From: Microvirga sp.
Lineage (GTDB): Bacteria; Pseudomonadota; Alphaproteobacteria; Rhizobiales; Beijerinckiaceae
NCBI GenBank assembly: GCA_031181145.1
Contig: JAPSLB010000029.1
Location: 1-61,150, forward strand
Direction of reading: 5' to 3'
DNA length: 61,150 nucleotides
Shown: in pieces, positions 1-9,507 of the stretch
Layout of the letters: each line of letters starts with the position of its first letter
Position numbering within the stretch: position 1 is the first letter of the stretch
Translations under genes and position numbers: made by a program
Notes under the pieces: model-generated
What the model was told of the DNA's origin: nothing
Seen by the model: only the letters and a program-made list of their open reading frames with translations
Database searches by the model: none

Positions 1-1
1 C

Positions 2-373
2 TGGCCCTATTGGTCCTCGCCTGCCCGTCAGGCCGAGCTCAACGGCAGCATCTTCAACGACATCACCACGGTGATGAACTTCGGCATCATCCTCGGCGCC
101 CTGCTCGCGGCGACGCTCGCCGGGCGCTTCGCGCCGGTATGGAGGATCCCGCTGCGCTCCGCCGCCGCAGCCATCGTGGGCGGGCTGCTTCTCGGTTATG
201 GCGCCCGTCTCGCCTATGGCTGCAACATCGGTGCCTATTTCTCCGGCATCGCCTCCGGCAGTCTGCATGGCTGGGTCTGGCTCGTGGCCGCCTTCGCCGG
301 CAACGTGATCGGCACCCGCGTGCGTCCGCTCTTCGGCCTCGAGGTGGAACGCGTGAAACTCACGGGCTGCTGA
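2..373 (+). CDS. YeeE/YedE family sulfur-compound transporter, C-terminal part
   Basis: This reading frame is already open at the left edge, so only the last ~123 residues are present. It carries hydrophobic helices and the small-residue motif around GYGARLAYGCNIGAYFSG, which is typical of the second half of YeeE/YedE (TsuA-like) integral membrane proteins that move thiosulfate or related sulfur species; the Cys in that motif is conserved in the family. A strong inverted repeat follows the stop. The N-terminal half lies outside the window, so the length and any fusion to a sulfurtransferase cannot be judged. The substrate is inferred from the family only. Confidence 0.8.
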   Translation, partial: WPYWSSPARQAELNGSIFNDITTVMNFGIILGALLAATLAGRFAPVWRIPLRSAAAAIVGGLLLGYGARLAYGCNIGAYFSGIASGSLHGWVWLVAAFAGNVIGTRVRPLFGLEVERVKLTGC

Positions 374-390
374 GCCCGGCGGTTCACCCC

Positions 391-426
391 ATGAGAGCTC
401 CCCGGCGCGAGCCGGGGAGCTCTCAT
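391..426. terminator. Perfect 16-bp inverted repeat, bidirectional terminator candidate
   Basis: Two perfect 16-nt arms (391-406 and 411-426) flank a GCGA tetraloop, exactly between the stop of the transporter (+) and the stop of oxyR (-). The stem is strong and GC-rich but no T-run follows. Position between convergent genes suggests it ends both transcripts. Confidence 0.7.
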
Positions 427-427
427 G

Positions 428-1327
428 TCAGGCCTCCTGAGCCTGCCGCACCTGCCGGATGAGATCGCCGAGGGTGGTGAAATCCTTCTTTCGCCCCGAG
501 GTCTTCCGCCAGACGAGGCCGAGCGTGCGCATGGGCGGATCGTCCGGAAACGGAATGAGCGCGACCCGCTGACGGTCGACCTCCGCGGCGGCGCACAGCT
601 CGGGCAGAAGCGTGATTCCGTGGCCTGCGGCCACCATCTGCATGATGGTGGTCAGCGATGCCGCCCCGAGCGCCTTTCGCGCCTGCATATTGGCGATGTG
701 ACAGAAATGGAGCGCCTGATCGCGCAGGCAGTGCCCCTCTTCCAACAGGAGCAGGCGCTCCTGTCCGATGCGCTCATGCAGATCCTTGGCATCCCATTGC
801 TCCGCCGCCTGGGCCTGCACGGCGATGAGGAAGCGGTCGTCGAAGAGCGGCATCTCCTCCAGTCGGGCGCTCGGCGCGGGCAAGGCGATCAGCACCGCAT
901 CGAGATCCCCGCGCAGGAGCTCGTCCACCAGCATATCGGTCTGCGTCTCCCGGATCTGCAGGTCGAGAGCAGGGTATTGCCGAGCCATGTCGGTCAGGAT
1001 CGCAGGCAGGAGATAGGGTGCGACGGAAGGAATGATTCCAAGGCGCATGGGGCCGGAGAGCACGCCCTGATGCTGTCGGGCGAATTCCGATAATTCCCGC
1101 ACCTGTCCCAGGATCGCCTCGGCCCGCTGGGCAACCTCCCGCCCGACCAGGGTCAGCACGACGGAACTGCCGCGCCGCTCCACGAGTTCCACGCCGAGCT
1201 CCCGCTCCAGCTCCTTGATCTGCATGGAAAGAGCCGGCTGTGTCACGGTGCATTGATCGGCCGCCATGCCGAAATGGCGCGCTCGTGCGAGCGCTTCGAA
1301 ATATCGTAGCTGTCGGAGTGTGATCAT
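428..1327 (-). CDS. oxyR: LysR-family hydrogen peroxide sensor OxyR
   Basis: A 299-residue LysR-type regulator with an N-terminal winged helix-turn-helix (about residues 1-60) and a periplasmic-binding-like effector domain. The OxyR hallmark is present: [12 protein letters not shown], with Cys200 and Cys209 at the same nine-residue spacing as the disulfide-forming Cys199/Cys208 of E. coli OxyR. H2O2 oxidation of these cysteines switches the protein to an activator. It is divergent from the catalase gene katA, the classic OxyR target, with a 17-bp palindrome in the 96-bp gap. The ATG start gives the normal family length. Identification is strong; katA being its target is inferred from position and the palindrome. 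Confidence 0.95.
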   Translation of the reverse strand: MITLRQLRYFEALARARHFGMAADQCTVTQPALSMQIKELERELGVELVERRGSSVVLTLVGREVAQRAEAILGQVRELSEFARQHQGVLSGPMRLGIIPSVAPYLLPAILTDMARQYPALDLQIRETQTDMLVDELLRGDLDAVLIALPAPSARLEEMPLFDDRFLIAVQAQAAEQWDAKDLHERIGQERLLLLEEGHCLRDQALHFCHIANMQARKALGAASLTTIMQMVAAGHGITLLPELCAAAEVDRQRVALIPFPDDPPMRTLGLVWRKTSGRKKDFTTLGDLIRQVRQAQEA

Positions 1328-1333
1328 GATGTT

Positions 1334-1350
1334 GATAAGAATATCTTATC
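1334..1350. promoter_or_regulatory. Candidate OxyR operator in the oxyR-katA gap
   Basis: GATAAG-AATAT-CTTATC is a perfect 17-bp palindrome, 7 bp upstream of the oxyR start and about 75 bp upstream of katA. LysR regulators bind such dyads in divergent promoters, often autoregulating. The assignment to OxyR is inference; only the palindrome is seen. Confidence 0.6.
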
Positions 1351-1423
1351 GGCCGTGACAAGCAAAACGATTGGACCTGATGGAACTTCGCCGTCATGGT
1401 GCGCCCGCACAATGGGGACGACC

Positions 1424-2890
<1,467 letters not shown>

Positions 2891-2917
2891 GCGACCAGCC
2901 GTAGGGGAAATAAGAAG

Positions 2918-2941
2918 CGGCCCGGGAGCTCTCCCGGGCCG
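2918..2941. terminator. Convergent terminator between katA and the MBL gene
   Basis: Ten-bp perfect arms (CGGCCCGGGA / TCCCGGGCCG) around a GCTC loop, followed on the plus strand by a T-rich stretch. It lies between two convergent stop codons and can serve both genes. Confidence 0.75.
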
Positions 2942-2950
2942 TCCTTGTTT

Positions 2951-3601
2951 TCAGAGCAGTCCTTCACCCTGAAGGAAGGGATTGGTCTGTCGCTCCTGGC
3001 CGATGGTGCTCATGGGCCCGTGGCCGCAGATGAAGGCGATGTCGTCCCCGAGCGGCAGGAGCTTGTCCTTGATCGAGCGGATGAGGGCCTTGCCGTCGCC
3101 GCCGGGAAGATCCACACGGCCCACGGAGCCCTGGAACAGCACGTCGCCCACGATGGCGAACCGCTCGGCTTTCGAGACCAGCACCACGCTGCCGGGCGAA
3201 TGCCCCGGACAATGCAGTACGTCGAGGATCAACTCTCCGACGGTCACGGTCTCGCCCTCATCGAGCCACCGGTCCGGCGTGACGGCGCGCGCCGGAATGC
3301 CATAGGCCTGTCCCTGTTCGGCGAGGTGCTGAAGCAGGAAATCGTCCGCCTTGTGCGGCCCCTCGATGCTCACTCCAAGCTCGTCGCGCAGTTCCGCGGC
3401 GCCTGCCGCGTGATCGATATGGCCATGGGTGAGCACGATTTTCTCCACGCTGACGCCGCTCTGCGCGATGGCGTCGCGGATCCGCTCCAGGTCGCCGCCC
3501 GGATCGATCACCGCCGCCTTCCTGGTCTTCTCGCACCACAATAACGTGCAGTTCTGCTGGAACGGCGTGACGGGAATGATGGCGGCGCGAACATTGGGCA
3601 C
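2951..3601 (-). CDS. MBL-fold metallohydrolase, glyoxalase II (GloB/YcbL)-like
   Basis: A ~216-residue metallo-beta-lactamase-fold hydrolase. The zinc-binding signature THGHIDHAAG is present, with a downstream CPGHSPGS and a C-terminal GHGP histidine. It resembles short YcbL-type glyoxalase II enzymes that hydrolyse thioesters such as S-lactoylglutathione. I chose the GTG at 3601 because AAAGGA lies six bases upstream; the frame also opens at a GTG at 3631 that lacks a convincing ribosome site. It is divergent from the glutathione-dependent formaldehyde genes adhC/fghA, which fits a role in glutathione thioester turnover. The exact substrate is inferred. Confidence 0.85.
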   Translation of the reverse strand: MPNVRAAIIPVTPFQQNCTLLWCEKTRKAAVIDPGGDLERIRDAIAQSGVSVEKIVLTHGHIDHAAGAAELRDELGVSIEGPHKADDFLLQHLAEQGQAYGIPARAVTPDRWLDEGETVTVGELILDVLHCPGHSPGSVVLVSKAERFAIVGDVLFQGSVGRVDLPGGDGKALIRSIKDKLLPLGDDIAFICGHGPMSTIGQERQTNPFLQGEGLL

Positions 3602-3743
3602 GGGCGGATCCTTTGACTGTCGAAGGAACACATATGACCGGCAGGGTCTTCTGGAAAGCCCGGGGATCGGAGGCTGCCGTCCATTGACCTTCCGTTAAGC
3701 CGATTCACATACTCCCGCACCGAATCGCATTAGGAGAACGAGC

Positions 3744-4856
3744 ATGGAAACCAGGGCCGCCGTCGCGTGGGAGGCTGGCAAGCCGCTCACGATCGAGACC
3801 ATCCGCATCGAAGGCCCCAAGGCGGGCGAGGTTCTGGTGGAGGTGATGGCGACGGGCGTCTGCCACACGGACGCCTATACGCTGTCGGGCCTCGATTCCG
3901 AGGGCAAGTTCCCGGCCATTCTCGGCCATGAGGGTGCAGGCATCGTGCGCGAGGTCGGCCCCGGCGTCACGACCCTGAAGCCCGGCGATCACGTGATCCC
4001 GCTCTACACGCCCGAATGCCGCAACTGCAAATCCTGCCTGTCGCAGCGAACGAACCTGTGCACCTCGATCCGCTCCACGCAGGGCCAGGGCCTCATGCCC
4101 GATGGCACCAGCCGCTTCCGCTGCGATGGCGAGACGGTGTTCCACTACATGGGCTGCTCGACCTTCGCGAACTTCACCGTGCTGCCCGAGATCGCGCTCG
4201 CGAAGGTTCGCGAGGACGCGCCCTTCGACAAGATCTGCTATATCGGCTGCGGCGTCACCACCGGCATCGGCGCGGTGATCTACACCGCGAAAGTGTGGCC
4301 TGGCGCGAACGTGGTGGTGTTCGGCCTCGGGGGCATCGGCCTCAACGTGATCCAGGGCGCCCGCATGGTGGGCGCCGACAAGATCATCGGCGTCGACATC
4401 AACCCGGCCAAGGTCGAGATGGCGAAGAAGTTCGGCATGACCGACTTCATCAACCCCAACGAGGTCGGCAACGACAAGGTCGTGCAGGCGATCGTCGATC
4501 TCACGGGCGGCGGGGCGGACTTCTCCTTCGACGCCACCGGCAACGTGAACGTCATGCGCCAAGCGCTCGAATGCTGCCATCGCGGCTGGGGCGAGAGCAT
4601 CATCATCGGCGTGGCCGAGGCGGGGCGGGAGATTGCGACGCGGCCGTTCCAGCTCGTCACCGGCCGCGTCTGGAAGGGCACGGCCTTCGGCGGCGCGCGC
4701 GGGCGCACGGACGTGCCGAAGATCGTGGACTGGTACATGGAGGGCAAGATCAACATCGATGATCTGATCACCCACACAATGCCTCTGGACGAGATCAACA
4801 CTGCCTTCGACCTCATGCACGAGGGCAAGTCGATCCGCTCGGTCATCGTCTACTGA
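3744..4856 (+). CDS. adhC: S-(hydroxymethyl)glutathione dehydrogenase / class III alcohol dehydrogenase
   Basis: A 370-residue zinc-dependent class III alcohol dehydrogenase (also named frmA or flhA). It oxidises S-hydroxymethylglutathione, formed from formaldehyde and glutathione, to S-formylglutathione with NAD+. Catalytic zinc ligands are Cys40 (GVCHTD), the His in GHEGAG and the Cys in CYIGCGV; the structural zinc lobe is [16 protein letters not shown]; the NAD-binding motif is GLGGIGL. An AGGAG ribosome site precedes the ATG. Fourteen bases separate it from fghA, the next enzyme of the pathway, so the two are surely an operon. Full length and intact. Confidence 0.97.
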   Translation: METRAAVAWEAGKPLTIETIRIEGPKAGEVLVEVMATGVCHTDAYTLSGLDSEGKFPAILGHEGAGIVREVGPGVTTLKPGDHVIPLYTPECRNCKSCLSQRTNLCTSIRSTQGQGLMPDGTSRFRCDGETVFHYMGCSTFANFTVLPEIALAKVREDAPFDKICYIGCGVTTGIGAVIYTAKVWPGANVVVFGLGGIGLNVIQGARMVGADKIIGVDINPAKVEMAKKFGMTDFINPNEVGNDKVVQAIVDLTGGGADFSFDATGNVNVMRQALECCHRGWGESIIIGVAEAGREIATRPFQLVTGRVWKGTAFGGARGRTDVPKIVDWYMEGKINIDDLITHTMPLDEINTAFDLMHEGKSIRSVIVY

Positions 4857-4870
4857 TCGGGAGACATGCA

Positions 4871-5713
4871 TTGAGTTTCGAGACCGTCTCGCAGTCGCGC
4901 TGCTTTGCCGGCACGCAGTTCGTCTACCGTCATACCTCGCAGGAGACGGGCACGCCCATGCGCCTTGCGGCTTTCGTTCCGCCGCAGGCCGAGAAGGGCA
5001 AGGTGCCGATCGTGTGGTTCCTCTCCGGCCTGACCTGCACGGAAGAGAACTTCACCGTCAAGGCGGGCGCGCAGCGGATAGCCTCGGAACTCGGCCTCAT
5101 CCTCGTCGCGCCGGATACGAGCCCGCGCGGCGAGGGCGTGCCGGACGATCCCGAGGGCGCCTACGATCTCGGTCTCGGCGCAGGTTTCTATGTGGATGCG
5201 ACCGAGGCACCCTGGTCGAAGTACTATCGCATGCGTTCCTATATCGAGCGTGAGCTGCCCGCGCTCATCGCAGCGCATCTGCCCGCCGACATGGAGCGGC
5301 AGGGAATCACCGGGCACTCCATGGGCGGGCATGGCGCGCTCACCATCGCGCTTCGCAATCCAGGACGGTTCAGGTCCGTCTCGGCCTTCGCGCCGATCGC
5401 CTCGCCCATGAACTGTCCGTGGGGCGAGAAGGCGCTGTCGACCTATATCGGCTCCGACCGTTCCGCCTGGCGCGAATACGATGCCTGCGCACTCATCGAG
5501 AACGGCGCCCGCGCGCCGGATATTCTCGTCGACCAGGGGATGGCTGACAGCTTCCTGGAGAGCCAGCTCAAGCCGCAGCTTCTGGAGGAGGCCTGCGCCA
5601 AGGCAGGCCAGCCTCTGACGCTGCGCCGTCAGGACGGTTACGACCATTCCTACTTCTTCATCAGTACCTTCATCGAGGATCACTTGCGCTGGCACGCTAA
5701 GCACCTCGGTTAA
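4871..5713 (+). CDS. fghA: S-formylglutathione hydrolase
   Basis: A 280-residue alpha/beta-hydrolase (esterase D family) that hydrolyses S-formylglutathione to formate and glutathione, completing formaldehyde detoxification after AdhC. The nucleophile serine is in GHSMGGHGAL, and the C-terminal YDHSYFFI carries the catalytic His. The start is TTG, with GGGAG seven bases upstream. An ATG at 4866 opens only a two-codon frame (ATG CAT TGA) that overlaps the TTG, so the ATG cannot be the start. The rare start codon may lower expression relative to adhC. Followed by an inverted repeat. Confidence 0.95.
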   Translation: MSFETVSQSRCFAGTQFVYRHTSQETGTPMRLAAFVPPQAEKGKVPIVWFLSGLTCTEENFTVKAGAQRIASELGLILVAPDTSPRGEGVPDDPEGAYDLGLGAGFYVDATEAPWSKYYRMRSYIERELPALIAAHLPADMERQGITGHSMGGHGALTIALRNPGRFRSVSAFAPIASPMNCPWGEKALSTYIGSDRSAWREYDACALIENGARAPDILVDQGMADSFLESQLKPQLLEEACAKAGQPLTLRRQDGYDHSYFFISTFIEDHLRWHAKHLG

Positions 5714-5736
5714 GCATCCTTCGGCGAAGTGGATCC

Positions 5737-5764
5737 GGTTCGCCGCCAAAACATGCGGCGAACC
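5737..5764. terminator. Convergent inverted repeat between fghA and nudK
   Basis: Perfect 10-bp arms (GGTTCGCCGC / GCGGCGAACC) around an 8-nt loop, between two convergent genes. There is no clear T-run on the plus strand, so termination is inferred from position. Confidence 0.5.
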
Positions 5765-5801
5765 AAAGATAAAGAAATATTCAAGTTAGGCTGAAACGGC
5801 T

Positions 5802-6377
5802 CTAGATCGTCCTAAAGGCCTGCGGGTGCCGCAATTGCAGCGCCTGCACGAGCACCATGGTCTTCATGTCGGCGATGGTGTTGTCGGCAACGAAGCGCGC
5901 GAGGTCGTCGAAGCCGACCTCCAGCACCTCGATCTCCTCGTGCTCGTCGGCCAGGCCGCCGCCTTCTGCGACCCGATCCGCTTCCGAATAGGGCGCGAGG
6001 AAGAGGTGCAGCCGCTCCGTCGTGGCTCCGGGCGCTGACCAGAACCGCCCCAGAGGCTCCAGGCGCTCCACGCGCAGGCCCGCCTCCTCCATGCTCTCGC
6101 GACGGGCGCACGTCTCGGGCTCGTCCTCGTCGAGAAGCCCCGCCACCGCCTCGAGAAAATCCGGGTGCCCTTCGAGATGCATGACGGGCGCGCGAAACTG
6201 CCGGACGAGGATGACCTTTTGCCTCTCCAAGTCGTAGGGCAGCACGGCGGCGGCATCCCCACTGTTGAGAATCTCACGGATCATGGTCCGCCCGTCCGGC
6301 ATCTGAACCGTGAGATTCAGGAGCTTGCGCCATCCCTGGTAGACCGTGTCGATCTGCTTGATCCGATAGGCTGTCAC
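5802..6377 (-). CDS. nudK: NudK-type Nudix hydrolase (nucleotide-sugar pyrophosphatase)
   Basis: A Nudix hydrolase of 191 residues, the same length as E. coli NudK. The Nudix box reads GLLDEDEPETCARRESMEEAGL-like (spaced as in NudK, one residue shorter than the standard box), and SAPGATTE and the acidic GGGLADEHEEIEVLE also match NudK. NudK cleaves GDP-mannose and related nucleoside-diphosphate sugars; ADP-ribose is a possible alternative. The frame is open to 6497, but the GTG at 6377 has AAGGAAG six bases upstream and restores family length; the extra N-terminus looks non-coding. It is divergent from a SIR2-like gene that could generate ADP-ribose. Confidence 0.85.
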   Translation of the reverse strand: MTAYRIKQIDTVYQGWRKLLNLTVQMPDGRTMIREILNSGDAAAVLPYDLERQKVILVRQFRAPVMHLEGHPDFLEAVAGLLDEDEPETCARRESMEEAGLRVERLEPLGRFWSAPGATTERLHLFLAPYSEADRVAEGGGLADEHEEIEVLEVGFDDLARFVADNTIADMKTMVLVQALQLRHPQAFRTI

Positions 6378-6511
6378 GTCGGGCTTCCTTCTGCCTGAAA
6401 TCCTGCTTCTCCAGGACAACACCTGAAGCGCCCACGTTATCCATCTTCTTTGAGCCCGAGAGCCCGCTTCAGGCGTTATGGACAGGAGTTCTGTCACGAG
6501 GAGGGTTTCGA

Positions 6512-7357
6512 GTGCTGGAAGATCTCGTTGGGGCCATCCGGAAACGACAGGCCATCCTGTTCGCGGGGGCCGGCGTATCGATGACCGTGGGGTTGCCCTC
6601 CTGGAACACGCTGATCGAGCATGTGTCCAAAGAGCTCGGCCTCGATACGTCCAGTTTCAGGGAAGGCGACCTGAACTACCTGACGCTCGCCGAGTACTAC
6701 CGGATCAAGCAGGGCAGCATCGGTCCTCTGCGCAGCTGGATGGACCGGAACTGGACGATCCCGGAGGAGAAGCTCAAGGCCTCGAAGGTTCACGAGCTCA
6801 TCAGCAAGCTCGACTTTCCCATTATCTACACGACTAATTTCGACCGGAACCTGGAGACCGCCTTCGACCTCCAGGGGAAGGATTACGTGAAGATCGTGAA
6901 CGCCAAGGACATCGCCCGCATCCGCGAGGGCGTGCCGCAGATCGTCAAATACCATGGCGATTTCGACGATGACGAGTCCATCGTGATAGCCGAAACCGAT
7001 TATCTCGACCGCCTGTCCTTCGAATCGCCGCTCGACATCAAGTTCCGCTCGGATTCCCTCGGCAAGACCATCCTGTTCATCGGCTATAGCATGACGGATC
7101 TCAACATCCGATTTCTCATGCACCGGCTCTGGAAAACCTGGAGCGGATCGGGTTACGAGCGTGACAGGCCGCAATCCTACGTTTTCATGTTACGCTCCAA
7201 TCCGGTGGAGCAGGCGGTTCTGGAACAGTGGGGGCTCAGGGTTCTCACGGAGAAGGACTGCCCACCGGACAAGGCTCTTGAGGTCTTTTTGACCAAGCTC
7301 TGCACATCGGTCGAGAAAACCGATGATGCGCGCCATCTTGAGTTGTCGCGAACATGA
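6512..7357 (+). CDS. SIR2-like domain protein (stand-alone, defence-type)
   Basis: A 281-residue protein that is almost all SIR2-like (SIR2_2 type) domain. It has the nucleotide-binding FAGAGVS (residues 18-24) with GLPSW, the TTNFD motif with Asn109, KYHGD with His148, and GYSMTDLNIR at 191-200. Asn and His at these places are the NAD-hydrolysing pair in SIR2 effectors of phage-defence systems; there are no zinc cysteines, so it is not a classical deacetylase. It starts at GTG with GAGGAGGG seven bases upstream. It stands alone, with no partner ATPase, nuclease or Argonaute nearby. Role in abortive infection or NAD depletion is inference. Confidence 0.85.
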   Translation: MLEDLVGAIRKRQAILFAGAGVSMTVGLPSWNTLIEHVSKELGLDTSSFREGDLNYLTLAEYYRIKQGSIGPLRSWMDRNWTIPEEKLKASKVHELISKLDFPIIYTTNFDRNLETAFDLQGKDYVKIVNAKDIARIREGVPQIVKYHGDFDDDESIVIAETDYLDRLSFESPLDIKFRSDSLGKTILFIGYSMTDLNIRFLMHRLWKTWSGSGYERDRPQSYVFMLRSNPVEQAVLEQWGLRVLTEKDCPPDKALEVFLTKLCTSVEKTDDARHLELSRT

Positions 7358-7507
7358 ACTTTTTGTAATTCGCTCCTCAATTGCCCCAGTGATAGATTCG
7401 AATCGTTCATAGATGCGTTCGACTGCATCGGCCTTTTGCGATGCGCCGGGGCAACCCCTTTGCCAGCTTGGCGTTTCACACTAGCTGATGGATAGAAGAG
7501 CAGGTCG

Positions 7508-8668
7508 ATGGCAGCCTTGATTCGGAATACGACGATTGATTTCTGGCGGGGCCTCGTTCTCCTGATCATCTTCGTCAATCATATCCCGGGCAATCTCATC
7601 GAGCACATCACCCCGCGCAATTACGGCTTCTCCGACTCCACGGAAGCCTTCATCTTCATTTCAGGCCTGTCGATCGCGCTGGTCTACGGCCCACGCCTGC
7701 CTCAAGGCGACCTGCTCAGTGTCGTGAAACAGTGCCTGCAGCGCGCCTTCAAGCTCTACCGCGTGCACCTGGCTTTGACGGCGGGCGCGATCGTTCTCTT
7801 CTCGATCGGCTACGAGCTGAGCGAGGAAATCGGCCTCATCGAGGAACACGGGCGCAGCGCCGTCTTCGGCGATACGGCCCGGGGGGTCACCGGCATCATC
7901 CTGCTCGGCCATCAGCTTGGCTATTTCAACATCCTCCCGCTCTACATCGCTCTCATGTTCTGGGCTCCTGTGGCGCTCATCCTGGCGCGCGTGCATGTGG
8001 GGCTTGCCCTTCTCGTATCCGGCGCCGTGTATTTCCTGGCCCGCATGGGCATCGCGACCCTGCACAGCTGGCCGGAGCCCGGAACCTGGTTCTTTAATCC
8101 CTTCGCCTGGCAGTTCCTGTTCACGGGCGGAATCGTGACCGGCATTCTGATGCTCGAGAAGCCCATTCCGTACAACCGGGCCCTTGCCATGACCGCTCTG
8201 GCAGTCGTGGTCCTTTCGTTCGTCGCGCTGACCGCGGGCTTCGGCCTGTTCCCCTGGCTTCAGGAAATCGCCTTTGCCAAGCTCGACCTCGCGAAGCAGG
8301 ATCTCGGCCTGGCCCGGATCGTCCACTTCCTGGCCTTGGCTTATCTGCTGACGCAGTTCCGGGTCGGAGCCGTTCTGAAATCGACGTTCCTTGGACCGGA
8401 CCTGATCCGCCTTGGGCAACACGGCCTCACGATCTTTGCCGTAGGATCGTTGCTGAGCGCGTTGGGGCAAGTCGTCATGACGCTCGCCGCCGTCAAATCC
8501 TCTGCTAGTCCGCAGATCATCGGCATGGTATTCACGATTCTGGGTATCATTGGTCTTCTGGCACTGGCGCGATATCTCGGATGGAACAAAAACAACTTGG
8601 CTGCCCGGCAACAAGGGCAGGCAAAGGGGCTGAGACTATCGGCTTCGTCGGGGCGGCTCTCGTCCTAA
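7508..8668 (+). CDS. opgC: OpgC-domain integral membrane acyltransferase
   Basis: A 386-residue polytopic inner-membrane protein with about ten hydrophobic segments. It begins with the OpgC signature: TTIDFWRGLVLLIIFVNHIPG followed by the GFSDSTEAFIFISG block with conserved charged residues in the first helices. OpgC proteins belong to the acyltransferase-3-like group and succinylate osmoregulated periplasmic glucans in enterobacteria; rhizobial homologues may modify other polysaccharides. The last 88 bases overlap the start of a secreted SGNH hydrolase in another frame, which suggests translational coupling and joint action. No opgG/opgH glucan synthesis genes are seen here. The substrate is unknown. 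Confidence 0.85.
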   Translation: MAALIRNTTIDFWRGLVLLIIFVNHIPGNLIEHITPRNYGFSDSTEAFIFISGLSIALVYGPRLPQGDLLSVVKQCLQRAFKLYRVHLALTAGAIVLFSIGYELSEEIGLIEEHGRSAVFGDTARGVTGIILLGHQLGYFNILPLYIALMFWAPVALILARVHVGLALLVSGAVYFLARMGIATLHSWPEPGTWFFNPFAWQFLFTGGIVTGILMLEKPIPYNRALAMTALAVVVLSFVALTAGFGLFPWLQEIAFAKLDLAKQDLGLARIVHFLALAYLLTQFRVGAVLKSTFLGPDLIRLGQHGLTIFAVGSLLSALGQVVMTLAAVKSSASPQIIGMVFTILGIIGLLALARYLGWNKNNLAARQQGQAKGLRLSASSGRLSS

Positions 8669-9426
8669 GTCTCGGGTTGTTCGGCCCGCCGGCGGCGGCA
8701 TCTTCGGGCAATGACGATTGCAGTGTGAAACGCCAGATCTTCACGGCGTACGGGACGGCGGCGGCGACGATCGGCGCCAAGCTCGCCCGCCGCGAGCCTG
8801 TCCGCGTCCTCGCCATCGGCTCGTCCTCTACGGAAGGCATCGGCGCCTCCTCTCCCAGGCATTCCTACCCCGCCCAGCTTGAGGACGAGTTGAGCGAGGA
8901 CTGGAAGAGCGGCGTCACCGTCGTCAATGCGGGCAGAGGCGGCGAGACCGGCGCTCAAACCCTTGAGAGGCTCGAAGCCACGCTCATGGCGCAGAGCTTC
9001 GATCTCGTGATCTGGCAGGTGGGCACCAACGATGCCATCAAGAGCGTGAGCGAAGACGAGTTCCGGGCCACCCTGGAAAGGGGTATCGCATCCGTGAGGG
9101 CAAGCGGAGCCAGCCTGATTCTCCTCGACCAGCAGTATTTTCCGACAATCAAAGACCTGAGCCGCTATGAACGGTTCGTCAGGGCTGTGAGCACTCTGGC
9201 GCGTGAACAGAAGGTCGCCGTCTTTTCCCGGTATGCCCTCATGCAGGATTGGAACAGCCAGTCGCCCGAGGAGTTGCGCTCCATGCTCTCGGGTGACGGT
9301 TTTCACATGAGCGACAAGGGATATGATTGCCTTGCCGACCAGGTGGCCGAGGCGATCCAATCCCTGGTGCCCCCTGCCCGCCACTCCGGTCAGGACACCT
9401 CGAACCAGGTCGCCAAGGCGCGTTAA
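8581..9426 (+). CDS. Secreted SGNH/GDSL-family hydrolase
   Basis: A 281-residue protein with an N-terminal hydrophobic stretch (about residues 21-40) ending in PPAAASS, a likely signal peptide. The SGNH blocks are complete: the nucleophile serine in LAIGSSSTEG, the glycine block in NAGRGGET, GTND, and the catalytic DGFH near the C-terminus. Such enzymes act as esterases or acyltransferases on carbohydrates. The ATG at 8581 is the only usable start upstream of the signal peptide, since the next in-frame candidate lies inside the hydrophobic core, so an 88-base overlap with opgC is required. This pairs a membrane acyl carrier/transferase with a periplasmic SGNH protein. The ribosome site is weak. 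Confidence 0.85.
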   Translation: MEQKQLGCPATRAGKGAETIGFVGAALVLSLGLFGPPAAASSGNDDCSVKRQIFTAYGTAAATIGAKLARREPVRVLAIGSSSTEGIGASSPRHSYPAQLEDELSEDWKSGVTVVNAGRGGETGAQTLERLEATLMAQSFDLVIWQVGTNDAIKSVSEDEFRATLERGIASVRASGASLILLDQQYFPTIKDLSRYERFVRAVSTLAREQKVAVFSRYALMQDWNSQSPEELRSMLSGDGFHMSDKGYDCLADQVAEAIQSLVPPARHSGQDTSNQVAKAR

Positions 9427-9507
9427 CGCCTCCGCAAGGGCTCAAGCGTCAGCCTTTGCTGGCCGCGCCCCGGAGGCTGTTCCGCCGCAACACAATCGAG
9501 CCCATTC

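Noticed and set aside
4866..4874. ATG-CAT-TGA as a leader micro-frame before fghA
   Set aside because: Two codons long and overlapping the TTG start; likely chance, though coupling is conceivable.
3744..5713. Methanol- or formaldehyde-specific methylotrophy cluster
   Set aside because: Only the general glutathione-dependent detoxification genes are present; no mxa, xoxF, fae or serine-cycle genes are seen.
6512..7357. Classical sirtuin deacetylase (CobB)
   Set aside because: No zinc-binding cysteines and a SIR2_2-type arrangement with KYHGD and GYSMTD.
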